From NCBI RefSeq assembly GCF_000023105.1, contig NC_012669.1, forward strand, positions 496,001 to 560,000: DNA of 64,000 nt, read 5' to 3'. Source of the stretch: Beutenbergia cavernae DSM 12333. GTDB lineage: Bacteria > Actinomycetota > Actinomycetes > Actinomycetales > Beutenbergiaceae. The notes beneath the pieces are model-generated. The model saw only the letters and a list, made by a program, of their open reading frames with translations, ran no database searches and had not been told where the DNA came from. Shown here piece by piece: positions 25,268 through 35,696 of this stretch (positions are counted from its first letter, which is position 1; each line of letters opens with the position of its first letter). The translations under genes and the position numbers were made by a program.

Positions 25268-26210
25268 AGACCGCGCGCTCGAAGTCCGCGCGGGCGCGCG
25301 GCGCCGAGAGCGTGAGGTCGTGCAGGCCACCGGGGACGGCGACGATCGTGACGTCGTCCCCGAGGCCCTGCGCGCCGCGCCACATGTGCTGCACGTCGAG
25401 GACGGTGTCGGTCGAGGCGAGCTCCTCGGGAGTGGCCGGCCGGCCCGCGACGCCGCCCGAACGGGTGGACGAGCACACGAGTACCGGGATCCGGACGTCG
25501 AGGCCGCGCGCGACCCGAGCCTGAGCGCGGCGGATCGCGCGCAGCCACCCCGCCCGCACCGGGAAGCCCTCGATCGGCTTCCAGGCAAGGTCGTACTCCC
25601 ACGAGCCGCCCGTGCTGGTGTGTAGCGAGCGCCCGTAGGCCCCGCCCAGCTTGCCCACGCGCCGAGTCGGATCGAGCCGCGAGATGCTCTCGGCCAGCGG
25701 CGTCGCGATCATGCGCCGCAGCGCCGCCTCGTTGAGGTCGAACCACGGGCTGTTCAGCACGAGGGCGTCGGCCGCCCGCGGGTGGGCGTGCGCGTACAGG
25801 CTGAGGATGAGGCCGCCCGTCGAGTGGCCGAGCAGGATGACCCGTTCGTGCCCGCGCTCCGCTCGGAGCACCGAGATCGCCGCGGAGATCTCCTCGTCGT
25901 AGGCGCGGAGGTCGCGCACGTCGCCGGCCGCGTGGTGGGCGCGCAGCGAGCGTCCGTACCGCCGCAGGTCGAGCGCGTAGAAGTCGATGCCGTGCCCCGC
26001 CCAGGCGCGCGCGTGGTGGTCCTGGAAGAAGTAGTCGGTGAAGCCGTGCACGTAGAGCACCGCGGTGGACGACGACGGCGGCCCGGCCTTCCGTACCAGC
26101 GTCGCCACGAGCTCGCCCTCCGGGTCCGCCTCGTCCGGTGCCAGCGGCAGCGTCCGCGCCACCCACTCCGAGCCGAGGACGTCGGGTCGTTCGTCGAGTT
26201 CCGTGCTCAT
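25239..26210 (-). CDS. Alpha/beta hydrolase (serine aminopeptidase/monoglyceride lipase-like)
   Basis: 323 residues of the Hydrolase_4 family. AVLYVHGFTDYFFQDHHARAW gives the oxyanion region, GHSTGG the nucleophile elbow with Ser130, and GGLHDL the catalytic histidine near the C-terminus; the acid is probably Asp in SSTDTVLDVQHM or nearby. Members cleave small esters, often monoacylglycerols or lysophospholipids. No signal peptide, so it acts inside the cell. ATG at 26210 with AGGA seven bases upstream. Its 3' end overlaps that of the exporter by 29 bp on the opposite strand. Confidence 0.86.
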   Translation of the reverse strand: MSTELDERPDVLGSEWVARTLPLAPDEADPEGELVATLVRKAGPPSSSTAVLYVHGFTDYFFQDHHARAWAGHGIDFYALDLRRYGRSLRAHHAAGDVRDLRAYDEEISAAISVLRAERGHERVILLGHSTGGLILSLYAHAHPRAADALVLNSPWFDLNEAALRRMIATPLAESISRLDPTRRVGKLGGAYGRSLHTSTGGSWEYDLAWKPIEGFPVRAGWLRAIRRAQARVARGLDVRIPVLVCSSTRSGGVAGRPATPEELASTDTVLDVQHMWRGAQGLGDDVTIVAVPGGLHDLTLSAPRARADFERAVFTWLSARLP

Positions 26211-26425
26211 GGCCCGATCCTCGCGCACGAACGCCGTCCGTGGGCCGAACGTGCTGCTCGAGGGACCCGGAATTGTGTGACGTCGTTGTTGTGAAATAGT
26301 GCCCCCGAATAGCGGAAGAAAGGGTGTCCTCACTAAGGCGCGCCTATCGTGGGAATGCCTCTCTGGCGCATTCTTCGGAACGGGTTTACCGTGATTCACG
26401 TACCCGCGAACCCGGAGGCGAACCC
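26211..26425. other. Upstream region of the DUF1540 gene
   Basis: 215 bases with lower GC than the surroundings. It contains an inverted repeat GAATGC/GCATTC (26353-26373) and GGAAC at 26377-26381 with CGTACC 17 bases further, which could be an ECF-sigma-type promoter; this is weak. GGAGG at about 26413 is the ribosome site of the next gene. No coding region was recognised. Confidence 0.35.
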
Positions 26426-26728
26426 ATGACCGCCACGCTCGAGATGCCCCACGTCGCCGAGTGCACGGTGCTCGGCTGCGACTACAACCACGACGGCTGC
26501 CGCGCGTTCGCCGTCACCATCTCCTCGGCGCACGCGGGCTCCACCGCGAGCTGCGCGACGTTCATCGACATCGGCGCGCGGGGCGGCCTCGACCGCGTCG
26601 TCGCCCAGGTGGGCGCGTGCCAGCGCACGGACTGCGTGTTCAACGAATCGCTCGAGTGCCGCGCCGAGGCCGTGCGGATCGGCCCCGGCGGCGGGACCGC
26701 GCACTGCCTCACGTACACGCACGGCTGA
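26426..26728 (+). CDS. Double DUF1540 cysteine-rich protein
   Basis: 100 residues made of two DUF1540 repeats. The first has CTVLGCDYNHDGC (Cys-x4-Cys-x6-Cys) followed by a fourth cysteine in TASCATF; the second CQRTDCVFNESLEC (Cys-x4-Cys-x7-Cys) with TAHCLTY. Two four-cysteine clusters suggest two bound metal ions, most likely zinc, but function is unknown. Both halves share the order C-C-C-rAfaVtI-C, evidence of an internal duplication. ATG at 26426 has GGAGGCG upstream. It is a stand-alone unit with its own terminator, probably abundantly or conditionally expressed. Confidence 0.87.
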   Translation: MTATLEMPHVAECTVLGCDYNHDGCRAFAVTISSAHAGSTASCATFIDIGARGGLDRVVAQVGACQRTDCVFNESLECRAEAVRIGPGGGTAHCLTYTHG

Positions 26729-26743
26729 CGCGCCGACGCACCT

Positions 26744-26775
26744 GACGCCCCGTGGACCCCGGTCCGCGGGGCGTC
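26744..26775 (+). terminator. Terminator after the DUF1540 gene
   Basis: GACGCCCCGTGGACC (26744-26758) pairs with GGTCCGCGGGGCGTC (26761-26775) with a single mismatch and a two-base loop, 15 bp after the stop codon. Confidence 0.75.
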
Positions 26776-26926
26776 GTCATGTCCGGAGCCCCGCGGAGCC
26801 CTCCGACGGCGCCCGCCGAGCCCGTCCTGTCTCGGCATGCGGACATTCGCCGGGCTCGTGGTCCCGCGGCAGGGCTGCTCACCATGCTGAGGCTCAAGCA
26901 GCCCGCGCGTCGTCCAAGGAGCACCC

Positions 26927-28591
26927 GTGCCACGAAGCACCACCCGGTCCGTCGTCCCGTCGGCCCTGAACCGGCGAGGGTTCCTCCTCGGCACGGCGTC
27001 CGTCGCAGGGGCGGGCGTCCTCACCGCATGCGCCGGCGGTGGTGGCGAGCCGGGCTCGTCGGGCTCGACGGCGTCCGGCGAGCCGACCACGGGCGGCACC
27101 CTGACCGTCGCGTTCCCCGCCGACCCGGAGAACCTGGACCCGCACCAGCGGCCCCAGCTCTACCCGCGCACGATCACCCGCCAGATCGCTGACTCGCTCA
27201 CCGACCAGGACCCGGAGACCGGCGAGGTCATCCCCTGGCTCGCCTCCTCCTGGGAGATCAGCGACGACGTGCGCACGTTCACGTTCACGCTGCGCGACGA
27301 CGTCACGTTCTCCGACGGCACGCCCCTCACGGCCGACGTCGTCACAGCGAACTGGGAGCGCATCCTCGAGATCGGCCCGCTGGCGTACGTGGCCGCCGGG
27401 CTGCTGCGCGACTACTCCAGCTCCGAGGTGATCGACTCCCACACGGTGTCGATCACGTTCGCCAACCCGAACGCCCAGTTCCTCCAGGCGACGGCGTCGC
27501 AGTCCCTCGCGGTGCTCGCCCCGGCGACGCTCGCCCTCACGCCGGAGGAGGTCGCCGCCGGCGACGTCATCGGCTCCGGCCCCTACATCCTCGAGAGCTA
27601 CACGCCGGGCGAGGACGTCGTCCTCACCGTGCGCGAGGACTACGCCTGGGGCTCGCCGCTGTACGCCAACCGGGGCCGCGGCTACGTGGACCGCATCGAG
27701 TTCTCGATCATCCCGGAGCCGACGACGATGGCCGGCGCCGTCGCCTCGGGGCAGATCGACTTCGCCTACCTGCTCGACGTCTCGGTGCTGTCCACGGTCG
27801 AGAGCTCGGACGCCGAGCTCATCGGCACCGACATGCCGGCGATCGCGATCCCGATCGTGCCGCTCGTGTACCGGCCGATCTTCGCGGACGAGCGCACGCG
27901 TCGCGCTCTCAGCCTCGCCACGGACCGGGAGGCGATCGTCGACTCGGTGTTCGAGGGCCGCTACCAGCCCGCGAGCGCCGTCCTCACGAAGGCGAACCCG
28001 GGCTGGGTGGACCTGTCCGACCAGCTCGCCTACGACGTCGACGGCGCGATCGCGCTCCTCGAGGAGGCCGGCTGGACGACGGTGGGTGACGACGGGCTCC
28101 GGTCGAACGACGCAGGCGAGCCGCTGCGCTTCGAGATCCAGTACACGTCCGCCGGCACCAGCTCGGAGCTCATGCTCCAGCTGCTCCAGCAGCAGTGGCG
28201 AGCCGTCGGTGCCGACTTCGTGCTCACCCCGGTCTCGACGCCGTCCGAGGCGAACCTGCACGAGTACCCGTTCGACATCACGACGTGGTCGCAGACCCGG
28301 GCCGACGCCGACGTCCTGCGCACCGTGTACAGCTCGTTCTTCGAGAACCAGTCCTTCCTGTTCGACAACGCGGACCCGGAGCTGGACGGCCTGCTCACGG
28401 AGCTGCAGACGACCGTCGACGCCGCCGCGCGGCTCGAGGTGTCCGGCGAGGCACAGCGCCTCATCGTCGAGCGCGGGTACTCGATCCCGCTGTACGACCT
28501 CACGCAGTTCTCCGCGGCGAGCTCCGCGACGTCGGGTGCTCACGCCGACATCGAGGGGAAGCCCGTGCTCGTCGACATCTGGAAGCCCTGA
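26927..28591 (+). CDS. Oligopeptide/nickel-type ABC substrate-binding lipoprotein
   Basis: 554 residues, SBP_bac_5 family. The N-terminus has a twin-arginine motif NRRGFLLGTA and ends in lipobox LTAC (cysteine near residue 35), so it is probably exported folded by Tat and then lipidated. TGGTLTVAFPADPENLDPH is the classic start of the mature domain, and GSGPYILESYTPGEDVVL is the second signature. It binds peptides, nickel complexes or other small ligands outside the membrane. GTG at 26927 is preceded by AAGGAG. It heads a four-gene importer operon with two permeases and a fused ATPase. Confidence 0.9.
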   Translation: MPRSTTRSVVPSALNRRGFLLGTASVAGAGVLTACAGGGGEPGSSGSTASGEPTTGGTLTVAFPADPENLDPHQRPQLYPRTITRQIADSLTDQDPETGEVIPWLASSWEISDDVRTFTFTLRDDVTFSDGTPLTADVVTANWERILEIGPLAYVAAGLLRDYSSSEVIDSHTVSITFANPNAQFLQATASQSLAVLAPATLALTPEEVAAGDVIGSGPYILESYTPGEDVVLTVREDYAWGSPLYANRGRGYVDRIEFSIIPEPTTMAGAVASGQIDFAYLLDVSVLSTVESSDAELIGTDMPAIAIPIVPLVYRPIFADERTRRALSLATDREAIVDSVFEGRYQPASAVLTKANPGWVDLSDQLAYDVDGAIALLEEAGWTTVGDDGLRSNDAGEPLRFEIQYTSAGTSSELMLQLLQQQWRAVGADFVLTPVSTPSEANLHEYPFDITTWSQTRADADVLRTVYSSFFENQSFLFDNADPELDGLLTELQTTVDAAARLEVSGEAQRLIVERGYSIPLYDLTQFSAASSATSGAHADIEGKPVLVDIWKP

Positions 28592-28597
28592 CCCGAG

Positions 28598-29563
28598 GTG
28601 CGCTGGTACATCCTCCGCCGCCTCGGTCAGGCGGCACTCGTGCTCTGGGGCGCGATGACGCTGTCGTTCGCGATCGTGCACCTCGTCCCGGGCGACCCGG
28701 TGCGGATCATGCTGGGCGTCGGGGACGGCGCCGAGGGCGGGTCGGCGGCGACGACGGAGCAGATCGAGCAGGTGCGCTCCGAGCTCGGCCTCGACCGCCC
28801 CGTGCTCGTGCAGTACGTGGCGTTCCTCGCCCGTGCGGTGACGCTGGACTTCGGGACGTCGTACTCGACGCAGCGTCCGGTCACGGAGGTCATCGCCGGC
28901 GCGACGCCGCCGACGTTGCAGCTGGCCGCTCTCAGCATCGCGCTGTCGCTGGTGCTGGGGCTCGTCTTCGCGCTCGCCGGGGCGCTCCTGCCGACGCGCT
29001 GGATCCGGTCCCTGTTCCAGTCGGTGACCGTGCTGGGGATCGCCGTGCCGTCCTTCTGGGTCGCGATCCTGCTGCTCCAGGTCTTCTCGTTCTCGCTCGG
29101 GTGGTTCCCCGCCTTCGGCAACGACTCGTTCGCGGCGCTCGTCCTGCCCGCGTTCACGCTGGCGCTGCTGACGGCGGGCACGCTGGCCCAGGTGCTCGGC
29201 CGGGGCATCGTCGAGTCGCTCGCGCAGCCGTACGCGGACACCGCACGGGCGAAGGGCGCGAGCCAGGCGCGCGTCGTCGTCCGGCACGCGCTGCGCAACG
29301 GCTCGCTCCCCGTGTTCACGATCGTCGGGATGATGGTCGGCGGCATCCTGTCCGGCGCGACCATCGTGGAGACGATCTACGGCCGCAACGGCCTCGGCAC
29401 GGTGATCGTCGACGCGATCACCGCGCGGGACTTCCCGCTCATCCAGGCCCTCGTGATCTTCTCCGGCGGAGTGTTCGTGATCGTGACCCTGCTCGTGGAC
29501 CTCGGGTACCGCTACATCGACCCGCGGGTCACCTCGCCCGCGGCGAGCGAGGTGCTCGTATGA
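28598..29563 (+). CDS. DppB-type ABC permease
   Basis: 321 residues with six membrane helices; begins RWYILRRLGQAALVLWGAM and contains FAIVHLVPGDPVRIMLG, both typical of DppB/OppB/NikB. The EAA loop is near YADTARAKGASQARVVVRHALRNG. GTG at 28598 follows the binding-protein stop by six bases with GAGG just upstream. It forms the channel with the second permease, whose start overlaps its stop (ATGA). Confidence 0.9.
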   Translation: MRWYILRRLGQAALVLWGAMTLSFAIVHLVPGDPVRIMLGVGDGAEGGSAATTEQIEQVRSELGLDRPVLVQYVAFLARAVTLDFGTSYSTQRPVTEVIAGATPPTLQLAALSIALSLVLGLVFALAGALLPTRWIRSLFQSVTVLGIAVPSFWVAILLLQVFSFSLGWFPAFGNDSFAALVLPAFTLALLTAGTLAQVLGRGIVESLAQPYADTARAKGASQARVVVRHALRNGSLPVFTIVGMMVGGILSGATIVETIYGRNGLGTVIVDAITARDFPLIQALVIFSGGVFVIVTLLVDLGYRYIDPRVTSPAASEVLV

Positions 29564-30434
29564 CGACGTCGGCACTCACCGTCGCGACGGCGGATCCGTC
29601 CGGCCGGCTGGGCACGCGCCGCCTCCCCCTGGGCCGGGCGCTGCGCGAGCCGGGGCTCGTCCTGGCGGTCGCCTACCTCGGCCTCGTGCTGCTGGCCGCC
29701 CTCGCGCCGAACGTCCTCACCACGTGGGATCCGGTGACCGACGTCGACCCGGCGGCGTCGCTCTCCGCGCCGAGCGCCGAGCACTGGTTCGGCACCGACG
29801 CGCTCGGCCGCGACGTGTACTCGCGCGTCGTGCACGGCGCCAACCTCTCGATCACCGCCGGCCTGCTCGCGGTGAGCATCAGCCTCGTCGTCGGGGTGCT
29901 CGCCGGTGTGGTCTCCGGGTACGTCGGGCGGTGGGCGGACTCCACGATCATGCGCGTCATGGACGTGATGATCGCGATCCCGGGCCTGCTCCTCTCGCTC
30001 GCGTTCGTGTCCATCCTGGGCTTCGGCGTCGTGAACGTGGCGATCGCCGTCGGGATCGCCGGCATCCCCGGCTTCGCCCGGCTGGCACGCGCCGAGACGC
30101 TGCGGCTGCGCAACCTCGCCTACGTCGACGCCGCGCGGTGCTCCGGCTCCGGGTCCGCGCGGATCATCGTGCGGCACATCGTCCCCGGCGCCGGGACCGC
30201 CGTCGTCGTCCTGGCCGCCCTCGAGATCGGAGGAGCCGTGCTGGCCGTGTCCGCCCTGAGCTTCCTCGGGTTCGGCGCGGTGCCGCCGACCCCGGAGTGG
30301 GGGTCGATGGTGAACGAGGGGCGGTCGCACATCGCGTCCGCCTGGTGGCTCACGACGTTCCCGGGCGCCGCGATCGCCGCGACGGTGCTCGCGTGCAACC
30401 GGATCAGCCGGGCCGTGCGCGTGGCGGGGCGCTC

Positions 30435-30438
<4 letters not shown>
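29560..30438 (+). CDS. DppC-type ABC permease
   Basis: 292 residues with a cytoplasmic N-terminus and six helices. The segment HWFGTDALGRDVYSRVVHGA is the DppC hallmark, and the EAA loop lies around YVDAARCSGSGSARIIVRHIVPG. It ends in a WGSMVNEGRSHIASAWWLTTFPG motif usual for this subunit. Start overlaps the DppB-type stop, and its stop overlaps the ATPase start, so the membrane and ATPase subunits are coupled. Confidence 0.9.
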
Positions 30439-32072
<1,634 letters not shown>

Positions 32073-32085
32073 GAAGCGTCGCCAC

Positions 32086-32146
32086 CGCCGAGTGCGGGAT
32101 CTCTCTCGACTCGGCCCGGCGTGTCGCGGGAGACCTCGTGCACTCG
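32086..32146. repeat. Intergenic palindrome, CGCCGAGTGCG family
   Basis: Left word CGCCGAGTGCGGGATCTC and right complement ending GTGCACTCG. The outer 7 bp pair perfectly and the inner part pairs as GATCTCTCTCGAC against GTCGCGGGAGACC with few mismatches. It lies between the ABC operon and the GH43 gene, both on the plus strand. Confidence 0.65.
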
Positions 32147-32229
32147 CTAGGTTCGTTCCCACGTTGTAGTCGGATCTGGGCCGAACCGCCCGCCCGCCGC
32201 CCCCGGTGGGCTCGACGTGAGGGACACCG

Positions 32230-34719
32230 ATGTCACCTGCCACGCCCCGCACCCGCCGCCTCGCCGTCGTCGGCCTGGCCACCGCCTCCCTGATCACCAC
32301 GCTCGTCGCGGCGCCCGCGGCAGCGGACCCGCCCGACCCCGCGATCGACACAGGCGACCCGGCCGCCGTCGCCGCGGCGTCGGTGACGCCCAGCCCTCCA
32401 CCGGAGCCCGCGACGATCACCAACCCGGTGTCGTCGCCGTTCGCGGACAGCTACGCGGACCCGGCGGTGCTGCGCGGGCGGGACGGCTGGTTCTACGCGT
32501 ACGCCACGAGCGACCCGCTCGTGAGCGGCGGCGAGTTCGGGCTCATGCACATGGCGCGGACCCGGGACTTCGCCGACTGGGAGTACCTCGGCACGGTGTT
32601 CGACGACGCCACGCGCCCTGCGTGGGCGGCGCCCGGCTCGTTCTTCTGGGCGCCGGACGTGCGGTACGTGAACGGGGAGTACCGCCTGTACTACACGGTG
32701 ACGGACTCGCTCGCGAAGCCCGGCGCCGATCCCGGCATCGGGATGGCGACGGCGCCCACGCCGGCCGGGCCGTGGACCGACATCGGGCGGCCGGTGCTCG
32801 AGTCGCAGGTGCTCGCCGAGGCCGGCGCCACGGCGTTCGACCTGCGCGACTACGACGGCGCCGTGAACTCGCCGCGCGAGCTGCGGTCGCCGGAGCTGGC
32901 CGCCACCGAGAGCGCGCGAGCCGCCGTCCCGGCGTACCAGGGCCTCATCGACCCGTCCGTGCTCGCGGACACCGACGGCAGCCTGTACCTGTACGTCGGC
33001 GGGTTCGCGGGCGGCCCGCACGTGACGCGCCTCGACGACACCGGGACGACGGCGATCGGCGAGCTGCAGCAGATCGCCGTCTCCGACCGGTACGAGGGGT
33101 CGTACGTGGTCCAGCACGACGGCGCGTACTACCTCATGGTCTCTGCGGCGGGCTGCTGCTCGTCCGTCGCGAGCGGGTACAGCGTGTTCGCGGGCCGTTC
33201 CGACAGCCCGTTCGGGCCGTTCGTGGACGCCGCCGGCGTGCCGCTCAACCAGTCGCGCGCCGGCGGCACCCAGGTGATCGCCGCGAACGGGAACCGGTGG
33301 GTCGGCGTCGGGCACCACGCCGTCGTCACGGACACCACCGGACAGGACTGGATGGTCTACCACGGCATCGACCGCAACGACGGATGGCTGAACGAGCCGG
33401 GCGGCATCAACAAGCGGCCGATGCTCGTGGACCGGCTGGACTGGATCGACGGGTGGCCCGTGGTGAACGCCGGGGCGGGGCCGAGCGACGGCCCGGAGCC
33501 GGGGCCGGTCACGGGTTCCGCGCTGGGGATCACCACGGACGACCCGGCGAGCGGGCGCGCCTTCCGGGCTCTGACCGGCTCGTTCGCGTCGGTGCCGGAC
33601 GACGACGGCGACGCCGGCCAGGTCGCGGCGCTGCGGCCGGGTCGGCGCGTGCCCGCCGTCGCCGTCGCGCGCGAGCTGCTGCGCGGCGAGAACCGCGTCG
33701 AGGCGGACGTCCGGCTCGCGGGCGCCGACGCCGAGGCGTGCGTGCGCGTGGACGGGCTGCGGCGCGGCGTCGAGGTGTGCGTGGACGGCGCGGCGCGCGA
33801 GCTGGTGGTCGACGCGCGGCCGGGCGGGCGCGACGTGACGGCTGCCGTGCCGGAACGGATCGACCTGGAGGGCTGGCACACGCTCGTCGTCACCCTCGAG
33901 GGCGATGCCGTCGCGGCCGAGCTGCAGGAGTCGCGGCTCGGCGACCCGATCGCGCGCGCCGTCGCCGACGTGCGCCGCGGGGGCGGCGTCGAGGGACTGC
34001 TGTCGCTGACGGCGCGGGGCGCCGGGGCGGACCTGGACAACCTCAGCGTCGCGCGGCTCGCCGAGGGTCCGACGACGCGGGTGCCGGATCCCGAGGTCGG
34101 CGACGTCACGTACACGCAGACCTTCGACGGCTCGCTCGACGACGTCCTCGCCGACGGCTGGACGCTCCTGGGCGAGCACCCGGGGCTCACGACGGCGGAC
34201 GGCGCGCTGTCGTGGCCGCTCACCAGCGGCGACATCGCCGGGGCGAACGGCGCCGGGCCGGTGCTCGTGCGGGACGCCCCCGCCGGCGACTGGGTGCTCG
34301 AGACGGATCTGGAGCTCGACCTCGGTACGGACACCGTGCGGAACTTCCAGCAGGCCGGGCTGCTCGTGATGGCCGACGAGAACTTCTTCGTCCGCCTCAG
34401 CTCCGTCGCCATCGGGCACTCACGCACGGTGGAGTTCTTCACCGAGCGCGAGCACCAGGGCGTCCTCCTGCTCGGCGGGCACCTCGACGGGCCACCCGCC
34501 ACCGAGATCACCCTCCGCATCCTGCGCACCGAGAACGCGGCCGGCGAGCAGCTGTACCGGTCGGCGTTCTCGATCGACGACGGCGTCACGTGGCGGTGGG
34601 GAATGACGTGGACGTTGCCGGCCGGGACCGACGTCCGCATCGGCCTGCAGGCGGGCGGCGGTGCGACGCCGGCCACGACGGCGGCGTTCGAGGAGGTGCG
34701 CATCCGCGACGCCGCCTGA
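32230..34719 (+). CDS. Secreted glycoside hydrolase family 43 enzyme with C-terminal LamG/DUF1349-like domain
   Basis: 829 residues. Sec signal peptide (about 1-32, cut after AAPAAA). GH43 five-bladed propeller follows, with catalytic base Asp77 in SYADPAV, transition Asp241 in GLIDPSV and acid Glu289 in RYEGSYV. After about residue 410 comes a linker domain, and the C-terminal 200 residues (YTQTFDGSLDDVL, AGLLVMADENFFVRL) resemble the concanavalin-like domain of beta-xylosidases. Expected role is release of arabinose or xylose from plant polysaccharide; arabinanase-like architecture is most likely. GAGGGAC precedes the ATG. The peptide-type ABC operon upstream is a separate unit. Confidence 0.9.
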   Translation: MSPATPRTRRLAVVGLATASLITTLVAAPAAADPPDPAIDTGDPAAVAAASVTPSPPPEPATITNPVSSPFADSYADPAVLRGRDGWFYAYATSDPLVSGGEFGLMHMARTRDFADWEYLGTVFDDATRPAWAAPGSFFWAPDVRYVNGEYRLYYTVTDSLAKPGADPGIGMATAPTPAGPWTDIGRPVLESQVLAEAGATAFDLRDYDGAVNSPRELRSPELAATESARAAVPAYQGLIDPSVLADTDGSLYLYVGGFAGGPHVTRLDDTGTTAIGELQQIAVSDRYEGSYVVQHDGAYYLMVSAAGCCSSVASGYSVFAGRSDSPFGPFVDAAGVPLNQSRAGGTQVIAANGNRWVGVGHHAVVTDTTGQDWMVYHGIDRNDGWLNEPGGINKRPMLVDRLDWIDGWPVVNAGAGPSDGPEPGPVTGSALGITTDDPASGRAFRALTGSFASVPDDDGDAGQVAALRPGRRVPAVAVARELLRGENRVEADVRLAGADAEACVRVDGLRRGVEVCVDGAARELVVDARPGGRDVTAAVPERIDLEGWHTLVVTLEGDAVAAELQESRLGDPIARAVADVRRGGGVEGLLSLTARGAGADLDNLSVARLAEGPTTRVPDPEVGDVTYTQTFDGSLDDVLADGWTLLGEHPGLTTADGALSWPLTSGDIAGANGAGPVLVRDAPAGDWVLETDLELDLGTDTVRNFQQAGLLVMADENFFVRLSSVAIGHSRTVEFFTEREHQGVLLLGGHLDGPPATEITLRILRTENAAGEQLYRSAFSIDDGVTWRWGMTWTLPAGTDVRIGLQAGGGATPATTAAFEEVRIRDAA

Positions 34720-34750
34720 GGCGCGCGGGCGCGGCGTGGCCGGACCCGAG

Positions 34751-35644
34751 TCAGCGGGCGGAGGTGAGGTGCAGCTCGTTGCGCCACGGGTCGGCGACGC
34801 GCAGGAGCGCCGTCGCGCCCGGGCCGCCGCCGCCGTCGAGCTCGTGCGCGATGCCGGCCACGCGGAGGCGGTCCGCGAGGGCGGCGACGTCGTCGGCCGA
34901 CGGCACGTCGATCTCGATCTGGGCCAGCCGGAGGGACTGCGCGCGCGGCCCCGCGCCCATGCTGGCCCACGTGTTCGCGGCCATGTGGTGGTGATAGCCG
35001 CCCGCGGAGAAGAACAGGGCGCTGTGGCCGAGTGCGGCGGTCTCGTCGAAGCCGAGCACGTCCACGTAGAAGGCGCGGGCGGTCGGGACGTCGCCCACCT
35101 GGAGGTGGACGTGGCCGACGACGGCGTCGTCCTCTCCCGGCGTGTCCTCGAGGGCCGACGGTGTCGCGTGCGCCTGCAGGTAGGCGTTCGGGTCGAGGGG
35201 GAGTGTGTCCATGACGACGTGCGAGCCGGTCCACCGCCACGCCGAGCGCGGCCGGTCGACGTACAGCTCGACGCCGTTGCCCTCCGGGTCGGTCGCGTAG
35301 AACGCCTCCGAGACGAGGTGGTCGGCGCTCCCCGTGAACGTGTGTGGCGCGTGCTGTGCGAGGCGGGCCAGCGCGCCGGCGAGCGAGGCGGCGTCGTCGA
35401 ACAGGATCGCGGTGTGGAAGAGACCCGCCTCGCCGCGCCGGGGGCGGGGCAGGTCCGGGGCGTGGACGAGGACGACGATCGGCGCTGCGCCGCGGCCGAG
35501 CGTCACCCGTGAGCCGGTGGAGTTCTCCGCGATCACGTCCAGCCCGAGCGCGCGCGTGTAGTAGGTGCGCATCGCGGTCATGTCGCCGACGTGCAGGGTC
35601 ACGGCGCCCATGCGTGTGTCGGCGGCCATGAGGTCTCGGGTCAT
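34751..35644 (-). CDS. Two-domain VOC (glyoxalase/extradiol dioxygenase-like) protein
   Basis: 297 residues containing two vicinal-oxygen-chelate modules. The first begins GAVTLHVGDMTAMRTYYTRALGL and has FHTAILFDD and GNGVELYVD; the second begins GHVHLQVGDVPTARAFYVDVLGF and ends NELHLTSAR. Histidines and glutamates at the usual metal positions suggest an Fe or Mn site, as in CatE-type catechol-2,3-dioxygenases of Bacillus. Substrate unknown. Two starts are possible, ATG 35644 or ATG 35629; neither has a strong ribosome site. Convergent with the GH43 gene. Confidence 0.82.
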   Translation of the reverse strand: MTRDLMAADTRMGAVTLHVGDMTAMRTYYTRALGLDVIAENSTGSRVTLGRGAAPIVVLVHAPDLPRPRRGEAGLFHTAILFDDAASLAGALARLAQHAPHTFTGSADHLVSEAFYATDPEGNGVELYVDRPRSAWRWTGSHVVMDTLPLDPNAYLQAHATPSALEDTPGEDDAVVGHVHLQVGDVPTARAFYVDVLGFDETAALGHSALFFSAGGYHHHMAANTWASMGAGPRAQSLRLAQIEIDVPSADDVAALADRLRVAGIAHELDGGGGPGATALLRVADPWRNELHLTSAR

Positions 35645-35696
35645 GCTGGCGTCAACGCGCGCCGGCGGGCCGTTCTTCCGCGGCAGGATGTGAGCC

